From JBPRGG01 sp051418075 (GTDB taxonomy: Bacteria; Bacteroidota; Bacteroidia; Cytophagales; Cyclobacteriaceae): a stretch of DNA of 64,000 bases. Under the pieces are notes generated by a model. The model did not search any database. It was not told the origin of the DNA and saw nothing but the letters and a program-made list of their open reading frames with translations. Both the position numbers and the translations under genes were made by a program. Shown in pieces: positions 8,711 to 16,652 of this stretch (within the stretch, counting starts at the first letter, position 1; each line of letters begins with the position of its first letter). The stretch is from contig JBPRGG010000032.1 in assembly GCA_051418075.1 (NCBI GenBank), forward strand, positions 1 to 64,000, written 5' to 3'.

Positions 8711-8932
8711 ATGCTAATTATGAAACTCAAAGAAACTTCCTATTCAAGTTATTCCATTAGCCAATTTCAGGGGTTAATTCAGGTTTTAATTGATAAGGTG
8801 GGCCATCAAATGTCCCTTTCACATAAAAATCAAAAGGAATTCCGTGCCTTTTCTGATTACCATATGATTACTATGGTGAAAAAGGCAGATAAATGGTCAA
8901 TATCCATTGAATCTGTTGACCCTGATTCCTGA
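8711..8932 (+). CDS. hypothetical 73-residue protein
   Basis: Short reading frame without a recognisable domain, rich in Ser and Lys. A second ATG three codons in (MKLKETS) may be the start. There is no good ribosome site, though many genes here lack one. It is followed by a 7-bp GC-rich hairpin (8939-8962) and then the convergent tmRNA gene. It could be a real small protein, a remnant, or chance. Confidence 0.3.
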   Translation: MLIMKLKETSYSSYSISQFQGLIQVLIDKVGHQMSLSHKNQKEFRAFSDYHMITMVKKADKWSISIESVDPDS

Positions 8933-8938
8933 ACCTGC

Positions 8939-8962
8939 CTCCGGCAAGGATAAAAGCCGGAG
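8939..8962. terminator. GC-rich hairpin between convergent small gene and tmRNA
   Basis: CTCCGGC (8939-8945) and GCCGGAG (8956-8962) form a perfect 7-bp stem around a 10-nt loop. It lies between converging transcripts and may stop either. There is no T-run following it on either strand. Confidence 0.4.
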
Positions 8963-9019
8963 TAAGTTATACCGCCAGGACATAGCTCCACTCAAAAAAT
9001 ATAACAAAGCCAAAATTTG

Positions 9020-9375
9020 TGGAGCTGCCGGGAATCGAACCCGGGTCCAACAAGGAAACCAATATGCTTTCTACATGCTTAGTCTCGCTCAGATTGTCGG
9101 GATGTCCATAGGTGCAAAACAAACCCGAAAGACATCCTTATCCGCGATCAATTTCGCTACTGCATCACGGACCTGCAGTAACTAGACCTGAGATTCGACG
9201 CCCCATTGTTGACACGACAGGTCAGGATGTCAACGGGACGAGCAACCTTGTTTAGGCTGCTAAGGCGTAATTTTCTTCGCCATTTATAAAGTTGAAGGTT
9301 TTATTAAGGGAAATACCAGCAACTCCCTGCATGCTTACACTCGACTTGCTCTTGCTGTCAAAGCCAGTCAGCCCC
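9020..9375 (-). ncRNA. ssrA: transfer-messenger RNA (tmRNA)
   Basis: One-piece tmRNA of about 356 nt. The 5' end GGGGCTGA (from 9375 downward) pairs with the 3' CAGCTCC (ending near 9021) as the tRNA-like acceptor stem. The T-arm is GGGTTCGATTCCC at about 9030-9043. The 3' CCA is not encoded. The internal frame reads NGEENYALAA then TAA (minus strand 9284 to 9252), matching the ALAA-ending degradation tags of other bacteria. Together with SmpB it rescues stalled ribosomes and tags the unfinished protein for proteolysis. It is followed on its own strand by a trailer inverted repeat (8984-9026). Confidence 0.97.
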
Positions 9376-9410
9376 ATATGTCAATGAACTTTGCCTTTGC
9401 AAATATTCTA

Positions 9411-9418
9411 CAAAAATA
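9411..9418 (-). promoter_or_regulatory. candidate -7 promoter element of tmRNA
   Basis: On the minus strand TATTTTTG matches the Bacteroidota TAnnTTTG element exactly. It lies 36 bp before the mature 5' end of tmRNA, leaving room for a processed leader. No clear -33 TTTG is seen at the usual spacing. Confidence 0.4.
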
Positions 9419-9437
9419 CCCTATAAAAAGTTCAGAA

Positions 9438-9480
9438 AATACATTTTCAGGATATTTAAAAAATATCCTGAAAATGTATT
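9438..9480. terminator. 20-bp perfect AT-rich palindromic hairpin
   Basis: The left arm 9438-9457 and right arm 9461-9480 are perfect reverse complements around an AAA loop. It lies just past the DUF3127 stop codon (9510) on the minus strand and upstream of the tmRNA promoter. It probably terminates the DUF3127 transcript, although the stem is unusually long and AT-rich for an intrinsic terminator. It could also be a small palindromic repeat element. Confidence 0.6.
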
Positions 9481-9509
9481 CCAAACTTGAATTCAAAAAG
9501 TCAAGTCAG

Positions 9510-9860
9510 TTAGAAAGGCAATTCATCTTCCGGAGAAGGAGGTTCATTCATATCAAAAGGATAAGGCTCATTCTGAGCCGGGGCTGATGATCCCCCATCC
9601 AGATTTTCAATGTTCCAGGCTTTTACATTGGTATACCACTTACCATTAAATTCCCGGCTTTCGATATCTATAAATGCTTTCACCTTCTGACCCGCCTGGA
9701 GTGCAAACTGATCGATCTTATCCTGCCATAAGGTGATACATATCTTTTTAGGGAATTGATCTTCTGTTTCCAGAATAAAATCCTGCTTTTTCCATTCTCC
9801 ATTTCTACCTTTACCTGTCTGTAAATCAAGTATTTGAACAATTTTCCCAGATATATCCAT
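9510..9860 (-). CDS. DUF3127 domain-containing protein, OB-fold-like
   Basis: About 116 residues from the chosen ATG, which follows AGAAAG and gives MDISGKIVQILDLQTGKGRNG, the usual family opening. An upstream in-frame ATG at 9893 would add 11 residues. The strands KKQDFILETEDQFPKKICITLW and AGQKVKAFIDIESREFNGKWY are typical of DUF3127, a small Bacteroidota protein resembling single-strand-DNA-binding OB folds. The tail is acidic and Pro-rich (MNEPPSPEDELPF), like the C-terminal tip by which SSB recruits partners. A DNA-binding role is inference. Confidence 0.85.
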   Translation of the reverse strand: MDISGKIVQILDLQTGKGRNGEWKKQDFILETEDQFPKKICITLWQDKIDQFALQAGQKVKAFIDIESREFNGKWYTNVKAWNIENLDGGSSAPAQNEPYPFDMNEPPSPEDELPF

Positions 9861-9938
9861 CTTTCTAATTTTTTGAATCACCAAATTAGGCAATTACCTG
9901 TAAAAATTAAAAGTTGACTGTGCTTTTTTCTATTGTAA

Positions 9939-11114
9939 TTATTTATACGGTAGTTGATAAATCAAACCAAAATCCAGCCCCCATTGGTAGGTTTTATACT
10001 GTAAAACCGACAGGTCAAAATTTTGATTGATTTGATACTGTATTCCAGGTTCCATTTTAAGGGTGAGCCTCTGGTTTACTGGTAAATCTATGCGAAAACC
10101 TAAATCCAAAAATGCTGCATCCATGGCTTGACCGAATCCAATTTGATAATTGCCCCCTCCTGAAATGTATGTTTTAACATTGCCGGTTGAAAGCAAATAA
10201 TTTAATTGCATCTGAACTCCAGCCCGATGGGCCCGAATCATGTCTCTGGTGTTTTCCTGGTCAAAAACAGGTGTCAGCCGCATAACTGATTCCTCCACAG
10301 TAGTTACATATTCTTTTACAGAAAGCTGATTATAAAACAAAGGCAATTGAAGGAATTGGTAGGCTAAACCTGCATTAAGGCTTAGTCGGCTATTTAGAGG
10401 GATTTCCACACCTAATGTGCTGAAAACGCCTAACCGGCTACCACTTAGAGCAGCCTGCTGCTCTGGCTTAATATCCCAAACATCATTTAATGCTGGTGTT
10501 ACTATTCCATAAGACCAAACTGGCATGGCATTTAAATAAATTCTTAAAATGCGTGCCGGTTTAATGATGACCTGGCCGGAATTCAACTGTTTACTTCCGC
10601 TTATTTGAGTGATAAAGCCAGGATTAGTAGTTTTAAAGTATGGCTTTATAGGTATAAGTCTGGTATTTGGGCTATTTTTTTTTGAATGATTCAGTAGAAC
10701 CAGATCTTCGCGAGATGACGGAATTATCAGCCCTACCTCATTTTCCGGTGTTTCAGGATCATCTTTTTTAGAATAAATGCCTGATTGGTTTTGCTGCAAA
10801 TCACTATCTTCCACCTCTTCCGGAGGTGCCGGATCATGTTGTTCCTTAGCTGGTTCATTGGCTGTTAGGGGTTTTCGAACTTGTTTTACCCCCTCCTGAT
10901 CATTAACAGGTTCGCGGGAAATCCAGATCCCGAAAGGTAATCCCAGTATCAGCAACAGAAATAAAGCAGCCACCCGATAAGAAGTACTACTGATGGCAGA
11001 TTGACTCATGCCCTTTTGTAGGTTAGCCCATGCTTCTTTACCAGGGTCAGCCTCAAAATTACTGAACCTTTTTTTAAATTGGTCCTCGAATTCCTGTTCA
11101 GACATCTTTCTCAT
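9939..11114 (-). CDS. sigma-factor-linked membrane protein with anti-sigma-like N-terminus and predicted beta-rich C-terminus
   Basis: 391 residues. The N-terminal 45 residues (SEQEFEDQFKKRFSNFEADPG) are cytoplasmic-like. One transmembrane helix follows at about 47-66 (VAALFLLLILGLPFGIWI), then a Glu/Pro/Gln-rich periplasmic stretch. From about residue 185 there are alternating strands such as LNAMPVWSYG, LSLNAGLAYQF and YQWGLDFGLIYQLPYK that look like outer-membrane porin strands. The gene overlaps the ECF sigma gene by 17 bp, the normal position of an anti-sigma factor. No zinc-type anti-sigma motif is present. The function as a sigma regulator is inferred. Confidence 0.7.
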   Translation of the reverse strand: MRKMSEQEFEDQFKKRFSNFEADPGKEAWANLQKGMSQSAISSTSYRVAALFLLLILGLPFGIWISREPVNDQEGVKQVRKPLTANEPAKEQHDPAPPEEVEDSDLQQNQSGIYSKKDDPETPENEVGLIIPSSREDLVLLNHSKKNSPNTRLIPIKPYFKTTNPGFITQISGSKQLNSGQVIIKPARILRIYLNAMPVWSYGIVTPALNDVWDIKPEQQAALSGSRLGVFSTLGVEIPLNSRLSLNAGLAYQFLQLPLFYNQLSVKEYVTTVEESVMRLTPVFDQENTRDMIRAHRAGVQMQLNYLLSTGNVKTYISGGGNYQIGFGQAMDAAFLDLGFRIDLPVNQRLTLKMEPGIQYQINQNFDLSVLQYKTYQWGLDFGLIYQLPYK

Positions 11115-11652
11115 ATTTTTTAATTCCTAATCTGGTCAAAGCCCGTTTTAAGATACTTTTGGCCTTAAAAAGCTGTGTTTTGGAAGTATTTTCTGAAATT
11201 TTCAGCATTTCACTGATTTCTCTATGGGTATATCCGTCAATCACATATAAATTAAATACCACCCTATAGCCATCAGGTAAGCTTTTGATCAGTTCCAGTA
11301 GTTGTTGATTGGACAAATCATCCAGCACCATTGAAAAATCCGAATAATACTCATTAGTTGTATCCAGTTCTTTCATATTATTCCGCTGTTGCTGGTGATA
11401 ATAGTTAATGGCCGTGCGGATGACTGTTTGACGAACCCACCCAGGCAAAGCCTGCGGATCTTTTAACTTTTTCAAATTTTGAAAAACCTTGATAAAGGCT
11501 TCCTGAAAAATATCATCAGCTTCAGCCTCATTGCCAGCATAGCGCAGACAAACTCCCCGCAGGGAAAATTTAAAATGATCGTAAAGCACTCGTTGAGCCT
11601 TACGATCTTTTTTCACGCATTTTCTTACAAGATCCTTCCTGCTGTATTCCAA
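11098..11652 (-). CDS. ECF-type RNA polymerase sigma-70 factor
   Basis: 184 residues. Region 2 is at about residues 20-90 (YDHFKFSLRGVCLRYAGNEAEADDIFQEAFIKVF), with the DDIFQEAF core-binding segment. Region 4 is at about 115-170 (LIKSLPDGYRVVFNLYVIDGYTHREISEMLKISENTSKTQLF). It lacks regions 1 and 3, as ECF factors do. It overlaps the membrane protein gene downstream by 17 bp and follows a cadherin-like lipoprotein gene by 11 bp, so all three are likely one transcript. The stimulus is probably at the envelope, but cannot be named. Confidence 0.92.
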   Translation of the reverse strand: MEYSRKDLVRKCVKKDRKAQRVLYDHFKFSLRGVCLRYAGNEAEADDIFQEAFIKVFQNLKKLKDPQALPGWVRQTVIRTAINYYHQQQRNNMKELDTTNEYYSDFSMVLDDLSNQQLLELIKSLPDGYRVVFNLYVIDGYTHREISEMLKISENTSKTQLFKAKSILKRALTRLGIKKYEKDV

Positions 11653-11663
11653 AGAAGTGAAAT

Positions 11664-12944
11664 TTATTCGTGATCAATCCTCATCTGAACACTGGCAGTA
11701 TCACAGCCAGAAAGATCACAGATAACATAATGGAGACTGTCAATTGCATATGAATATGGTTGATATACCAGCTTACCGCTTTCCCAATAAGCATTTCCAT
11801 TGTTCGGTCCGTTCAGCAACTGCATCTCCACACTGTCTGGATTACACAATTGATCATTGGCTAATACATCTATCTGATAGGTCTTTACCTGTTCAGTATC
11901 TACACTATCCACATAGATGAATTGATCATTTTCCGCCTTTATTTTACATTCAGAAAGAGTTCTTACATTGATGATTAATTGTCCCGTGGCACATTTTTCC
12001 GCCGATGTACAAACCTGGTATAAAATCTGAACCTGCCCGTCAAAGCCTGGATCAGGTGTATAATGGATCTTTTGATCTGGCGTAATTGTAGCCTGACCTG
12101 CAGAAGGCATCTGAATGATTTTGAGGGGATTGTCAGCATTCATACTGCAGTACTGATCATTGGCTAATACATCTGCCAAAAGTACAGAGTCCTGCCAAAC
12201 ATCCATGGTGGCAGCATCATTTACCACAATTAATTCACATCCGGTAGAATCAGCCGGGTCTTTTATATCCACCTCTACCAAAGCTTTGCTGCAGTAAAGC
12301 TGTTCTCCCTGGAAACATACCGAATAAACAAACGAGGTTCTTCCCCTGAAACCATTTTCAGGAATAAAATGGATCTGGTGATCCTTCACCCCTACAAAAC
12401 CTGTTTCTGGTAAACTGTTGATGGTAAGCGAAGCAGAATCCAGTATATAGTCACAATACCAATCATTGGCCAGCACATCCAGTTTTAGCAGGGACGAATC
12501 GGAATAGGAAAAATGAAAGTAATCGTATTTGGCTCCATTAAAATTGGTACAATCATAAGCAGAAGTATCAGAACCCATAAGAATACCTATGGTATCCTGT
12601 GTAACTGATTTTTCCCTGACTGAAACATCATATACAAAAAGGTCCCGCCCCGCCACAAATCCGGAATCAGGCTGGTATTTAATTAATCCTCCGGAAAGCA
12701 ATTCTAACTTTCCACTGGAAGGGTTCTTTATAATTTTAATGGATAAAGGCTGGCTTGATTCAAATTTCGCCCCAATATCTATTAATAGAGGAGCATTGGG
12801 AGATGTTACCAGGCTTTTTGAGCTGAAATTGTCTCCGGCTGGCTGTTGTACCTGCAGGACCTGATCTTCATCATAAACATCACAGGAAAGGAACAAACAT
12901 CCGGATAACAGGGACAGGATAATTAGTTTAGTCAATCTGTACAT
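11664..12944 (-). CDS. lipoprotein with tandem cadherin-like/Ig-like repeats
   Basis: 426 residues. A lipoprotein signal (LLSGCLFLSCDVYDE, cysteine near 21) is followed by four or five beta-rich modules of about 90 residues. Three carry the phrase DVLANDxxC (ANDWYCD, ANDQYCS, ANDQLCN) and most end in a GxDxFVYxVC-like strand, the pattern of tandem cadherin-like or VCBS surface proteins. Paired Cys in each module suggest disulfides. Role is probably surface display or adhesion. It directly precedes the ECF sigma gene by 11 bp, an uncommon partnership. Confidence 0.78.
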   Translation of the reverse strand: MYRLTKLIILSLLSGCLFLSCDVYDEDQVLQVQQPAGDNFSSKSLVTSPNAPLLIDIGAKFESSQPLSIKIIKNPSSGKLELLSGGLIKYQPDSGFVAGRDLFVYDVSVREKSVTQDTIGILMGSDTSAYDCTNFNGAKYDYFHFSYSDSSLLKLDVLANDWYCDYILDSASLTINSLPETGFVGVKDHQIHFIPENGFRGRTSFVYSVCFQGEQLYCSKALVEVDIKDPADSTGCELIVVNDAATMDVWQDSVLLADVLANDQYCSMNADNPLKIIQMPSAGQATITPDQKIHYTPDPGFDGQVQILYQVCTSAEKCATGQLIINVRTLSECKIKAENDQFIYVDSVDTEQVKTYQIDVLANDQLCNPDSVEMQLLNGPNNGNAYWESGKLVYQPYSYAIDSLHYVICDLSGCDTASVQMRIDHE

Positions 12945-13017
12945 GAGTAATAATAATTTATGTTCATGGTTAGGACAGCCTAAACTAAAAAAGCGTTGCC
13001 TGAGGTATACAAAAAAA

Positions 13018-14931
13018 TTATCTGATCACCACATTACCTAACAAACGGGCCAGTTCCATTTCTGATTTTTTCAATTCGGTATGGACCTTCATAAAATGTA
13101 TCTGCTCTTCCTGATTTTCCTGATTCGACATTTCCTTTAAATTCTGTTCGATCAACTTTCTGACCACCCTGAACTTAAGCCGGACAATGTTGGTAAATAC
13201 CACATTTTTCAAATTATCGGCTTCGCGGGGCACATAGATGTTGTATTTTTCCAGCCAATTCTGACTTAGTTCATACTTATCCGTTACAAGATCAATTACT
13301 GCGGCTTTTATTTCCTCTGATCCGTTCTTGATCAAAAATTCGGCATCTATGACTTGCCCCTGAGCCAGGTGTTCTTTAAAAATGGTAAGGATCCGGCTAT
13401 ATACAGGATGGTTGAATTCAATTTCTTCCAGTTCATCCAGCAGGTAGCGGTAAAGGTGGTATTCTTCTTCTATCTGATTAAGTCCATAATTGATCAACAA
13501 CCTGATACTTTCTTTCTCCTGAAGAGAAATGATCTTATCAGTATCAAGAACTGCTGACTTTTCAGGTTTTTCATCGACTGATGGCAAAACCACATCCTCC
13601 TGTTGGTTTGATCTTCGTTTTTCCTGGTTTTGCCGGATCAGGATCTTATTTTGTTCAGAAAGCAAAACGGATTCGTCCATATCCAGCATCTTACTGGATT
13701 CCTGGATGTATACGGATCTTTTAACCGGATCCGGTATCCTGGCGATACTTTCAATGATTTCCTTGATCACCTGGCTTTTCCGAATAGGATCCTGATCAAT
13801 CTCATCCCGGAACAGGTCCAGCTTAAACCGGATAAAATCTACTGCATGTTCCTGCAAATAAGCCTGAAAAGCGGCAGACCCTACTTTCCGGGAATAACTG
13901 TCCGGATCTTCTCCCTGGGGAAATGCCACTGCCTTCACATTCAATCCGTTATGCAGGATCATATCAATACCTCTGAGAGAGGCTTTTATACCGGCTTTAT
14001 CTCCATCAAACAATACCGTCACATTCTCGGTCATACGGCCTATCAGTTTGATTTGCTCATCTGTGAGCGAAGTACCGGATGAAGCCACCACATGTTCCAC
14101 CCCGCATAAATGCAAGGAGATTACATCAGTATATCCTTCTACCAGATAGCAATTGTTGTGTTGACGTATGGCTTGTTTGGCCTGGTAAGCGCCATAAAGA
14201 ATCTTACTTTTATGATAAACCTCTGTTTCGGGAGAGTTAAGATATTTCGGCTGAATTTCTGATTTTAATGTACGGGCACCAAAAGCAATTACCTTCCCAC
14301 TCAAATTATGAATGGGAAATATAACCCTGCCCCGAAAATAGTCGTAAGTTTTACTTTCCTTCTGCCTGATCAAACCAGCTTTTTCCAGCATTTCCCCGGA
14401 AAAACCATCCTGGGAGGCTTTCTGATAAAAGGCATCCCACTTTTCCAGGGTGTATCCCAACTCAAACCTCTTGATCACCTGGTGGTTGTAACCCCTTTCT
14501 TTAAAATAGGTTAAACCAATAGCCTGGCCATCAGCTGTTTCCCAGAGATTTTTTTTAAAGTATTCATTGGCATAGTTTAAAAGAATAAACAGACTGTCCC
14601 TTTCATTGTGCTTTTGAATTTCTTCATCAGTGCTGACTTCCTCCTCAATTTCAATTCCATATTTTTGAGCCAGGTATTTGAGGGCTTCTACATAATTGAT
14701 ACTTTCGTGCTCCATAACAAAGGAAATAGCATCACCTCCTTTACCACATCCGAAACATTTATAAATCCCCTTGGCTGGTGAAACTATGAACGAAGGCGTT
14801 TTCTCATCATGGAAAGGACAGCGGGCAATCAGATTCTGACCCCTTTTCTTCAATTGGATAAAATCACCTACCACATCCTGTATATCGGCAATATTGATAA
14901 TTTCATTTTTGGTATGTTCGCTAATCTTCAA
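13018..14931 (-). CDS. dnaG: DNA primase
   Basis: Primase that makes RNA primers at the replication fork. The N-terminal zinc finger is CPFH...CFGC (about residues 37-63 from this start). The Toprim domain follows with EGYTDVISLH, then the metal-binding DGDKAG, and a C-terminal DnaB-interaction region follows. I chose the TTG at 14931 because AAGG lies 7 nt upstream and family members begin at (M)KIS. Upstream in-frame starts are GTG at 14934 and TTG at 14973; none is ATG. Full-length and intact. Confidence 0.95.
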   Translation of the reverse strand: MKISEHTKNEIINIADIQDVVGDFIQLKKRGQNLIARCPFHDEKTPSFIVSPAKGIYKCFGCGKGGDAISFVMEHESINYVEALKYLAQKYGIEIEEEVSTDEEIQKHNERDSLFILLNYANEYFKKNLWETADGQAIGLTYFKERGYNHQVIKRFELGYTLEKWDAFYQKASQDGFSGEMLEKAGLIRQKESKTYDYFRGRVIFPIHNLSGKVIAFGARTLKSEIQPKYLNSPETEVYHKSKILYGAYQAKQAIRQHNNCYLVEGYTDVISLHLCGVEHVVASSGTSLTDEQIKLIGRMTENVTVLFDGDKAGIKASLRGIDMILHNGLNVKAVAFPQGEDPDSYSRKVGSAAFQAYLQEHAVDFIRFKLDLFRDEIDQDPIRKSQVIKEIIESIARIPDPVKRSVYIQESSKMLDMDESVLLSEQNKILIRQNQEKRRSNQQEDVVLPSVDEKPEKSAVLDTDKIISLQEKESIRLLINYGLNQIEEEYHLYRYLLDELEEIEFNHPVYSRILTIFKEHLAQGQVIDAEFLIKNGSEEIKAAVIDLVTDKYELSQNWLEKYNIYVPREADNLKNVVFTNIVRLKFRVVRKLIEQNLKEMSNQENQEEQIHFMKVHTELKKSEMELARLLGNVVIR

Positions 14932-15111
14932 CACGTTACCTTGATTTACAATTATTATGAAAAGCCCAGACAAAAATACTACAATTGTGAATCATTATCA
15001 GAAGAACAAAAAAATAATCAGAACATTAGCCTGGTCAGGTTGGTTTAACAGGGATTAACAGCTTAAATTGAAATTTTCCCGGCTGCAATCAACTTAATTT
15101 GATAAATAATT

Positions 15112-15140
15112 GTTAAAAAAGCAGCAAATGCAATTAATTT
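15112..15140 (+). promoter_or_regulatory. candidate promoter of mrp, overlapping a palindrome
   Basis: TTG, a 21-nt spacer and TTAATTTG (15133-15140) resemble the Bacteroidota -33/-7 pair. The -7 region lies inside the inverted repeat AAATGCAA-TTAAT-TTGCATTT (15126-15146), which could be an operator. The start codon follows about 40 bp on. Confidence 0.35.
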
Positions 15141-15179
15141 GCATTTTTATTGTTAACTTAAAAGAAAGAAAGCGCGACC

Positions 15180-16277
15180 ATGTCAGTTACCAAAGATAAA
15201 GTGATCAATGCCCTTCGTCATGTTCAGGATCCTGATTTAAAAAAAGACCTGGTAACCCTTAATATGATCAAAGATGTAGCCATAGAGGGGAAAAAAGTCA
15301 GTTTCACCGTAGTATTGACCACTCCTGCCTGTCCTTTAAAAGAAGTCATAAAAAATGATTGTATCAATGCTGTTCATACCCATTTGGGATCAGACCTGAA
15401 GGTAGATGTAAATATCACCTCTGATGTCACCTCTACCCGGTTTGATAATACTCCCATGCTGCCTGGGGTGAGAAACATCATTGCAGTAGCATCCGGCAAA
15501 GGTGGGGTGGGTAAATCCACAGTAGCTTCCAACCTGGCTGTAGCATTATCCAAGACTGGAGCCAAAGTAGGATTAATTGACGCAGATATTTTCGGCCCAT
15601 CAGTTCCCACCATGTTCAATTGTGAAAATGAACAACCTACCATCATGCAGAAAGATGGAAAAAACTTTATTGTTCCTATAGAGCAATACGGGATTAAATT
15701 GATTTCGATTGGCTTTCTCACCCCTTCTGACAATGCAGTGGTATGGAGAGGTCCTATGGCCAGCTCCGCCCTTAAACAGTTCATTGGTGATACCGACTGG
15801 GGCCAGTTAGACTATTTGCTTATAGACCTGCCTCCAGGCACCAGCGATATTCATCTTACACTGGTGCAAACAGTTCCTGTAACCGGTGCGGTAGTGGTGA
15901 CAACCCCGCAGAAAGTGGCTTTAGCTGATGCCGCCAAAGGAGTGGCTATGTTCCGTCAGGATCAGATCAATGTGCCAATACTTGGAATAGTAGAAAATAT
16001 GGCTTATTTCACCCCAGCTGAACTACCTGATAATAAATATTTTATTTTTGGAAAGGAGGGTGGTAAGAGACTGGCTGAAAAATATGAAGTTCCATTATTG
16101 GGACAAATTCCTATCGTGGAAAGCATCCGGGAAAGCGGGGACAATGGCTATCCGGCTGTATTAAAAGATGATGTAACAGCCGAGGCATTTAAAGCGCTTG
16201 CCCAAAACCTGGCACGCCAGGTAGCTATCAGGAATGCCTCTTTAGATAAAACGCAAAAAGTAGAATTTAATGTCTGA
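15180..16277 (+). CDS. mrp: Mrp/NBP35-family iron-sulfur carrier ATPase
   Basis: 365 residues: an N-terminal MIP18/DUF59 domain (about 5-80, with TTPACPLKE) and a ParA-like P-loop ATPase with the deviant Walker A GKGGVGKST at 106-114 and LIDLPPGTSD as Walker B. Such proteins bind and hand over Fe-S clusters in the cytoplasm. The C-terminal CxxC of classical ApbC is absent: the region reads ENMAYFTPAELPDNKY. The only cysteines are in the N-terminal half. Its last 8 bp overlap the NifU-like gene, so the two are translationally coupled and likely act together. Confidence 0.93.
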   Translation: MSVTKDKVINALRHVQDPDLKKDLVTLNMIKDVAIEGKKVSFTVVLTTPACPLKEVIKNDCINAVHTHLGSDLKVDVNITSDVTSTRFDNTPMLPGVRNIIAVASGKGGVGKSTVASNLAVALSKTGAKVGLIDADIFGPSVPTMFNCENEQPTIMQKDGKNFIVPIEQYGIKLISIGFLTPSDNAVVWRGPMASSALKQFIGDTDWGQLDYLLIDLPPGTSDIHLTLVQTVPVTGAVVVTTPQKVALADAAKGVAMFRQDQINVPILGIVENMAYFTPAELPDNKYFIFGKEGGKRLAEKYEVPLLGQIPIVESIRESGDNGYPAVLKDDVTAEAFKALAQNLARQVAIRNASLDKTQKVEFNV

Positions 16278-16581
16278 TCAAAAAGAAAATAGTTTGGTTC
16301 AGGATAATCTTTATAAGAAGGTGGAATTGGCGCTGGACTCCATCAGGCCATATCTTGAAACGGATGGTGGCAATGTAAAACTGCTGGAAATCACCAATCA
16401 ACTGGAGGTGAAATTGGAATTACTTGGTGCCTGTGGTAATTGCCCTATGTCTACCATGACCCTGAAAGCCGGTGTCGAAGAAGCCATAAAAAGGGCTGTA
16501 CCTGAGGTAAAATCAGTGGATGCCGTCAATATAACTTCTCCGGATGACCCCAATGCACGTTTACCTGAGAACTTACGCTAG
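16270..16581 (+). CDS. NifU C-terminal-domain iron-sulfur scaffold protein
   Basis: 103 residues, a stand-alone NifU-like domain. ALDSIRPYLETDGGNVKLLEI is the family opening and GACGNCPMS provides the Cys55-x-x-Cys58 pair that bridges a cluster between two subunits. It starts within the end of mrp (8-bp overlap). Together they form a small scaffold/carrier unit for Fe-S assembly. The tail PDDPNARLPENLR is unstructured. Confidence 0.93.
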   Translation: MSDQKENSLVQDNLYKKVELALDSIRPYLETDGGNVKLLEITNQLEVKLELLGACGNCPMSTMTLKAGVEEAIKRAVPEVKSVDAVNITSPDDPNARLPENLR

Positions 16582-16652
16582 TCAGTTACAAAAAATTTTA
16601 TATCATTTTAATGAATATATTCGTTTAAGCTTGTAAAAATTATCTGAAGGCA

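Noticed and set aside
8907..9185. 92-codon plus-strand reading frame over the tmRNA
   Set aside because: Antisense to tmRNA; its apparent GNRTR words come from the tRNA-like T-arm complement.
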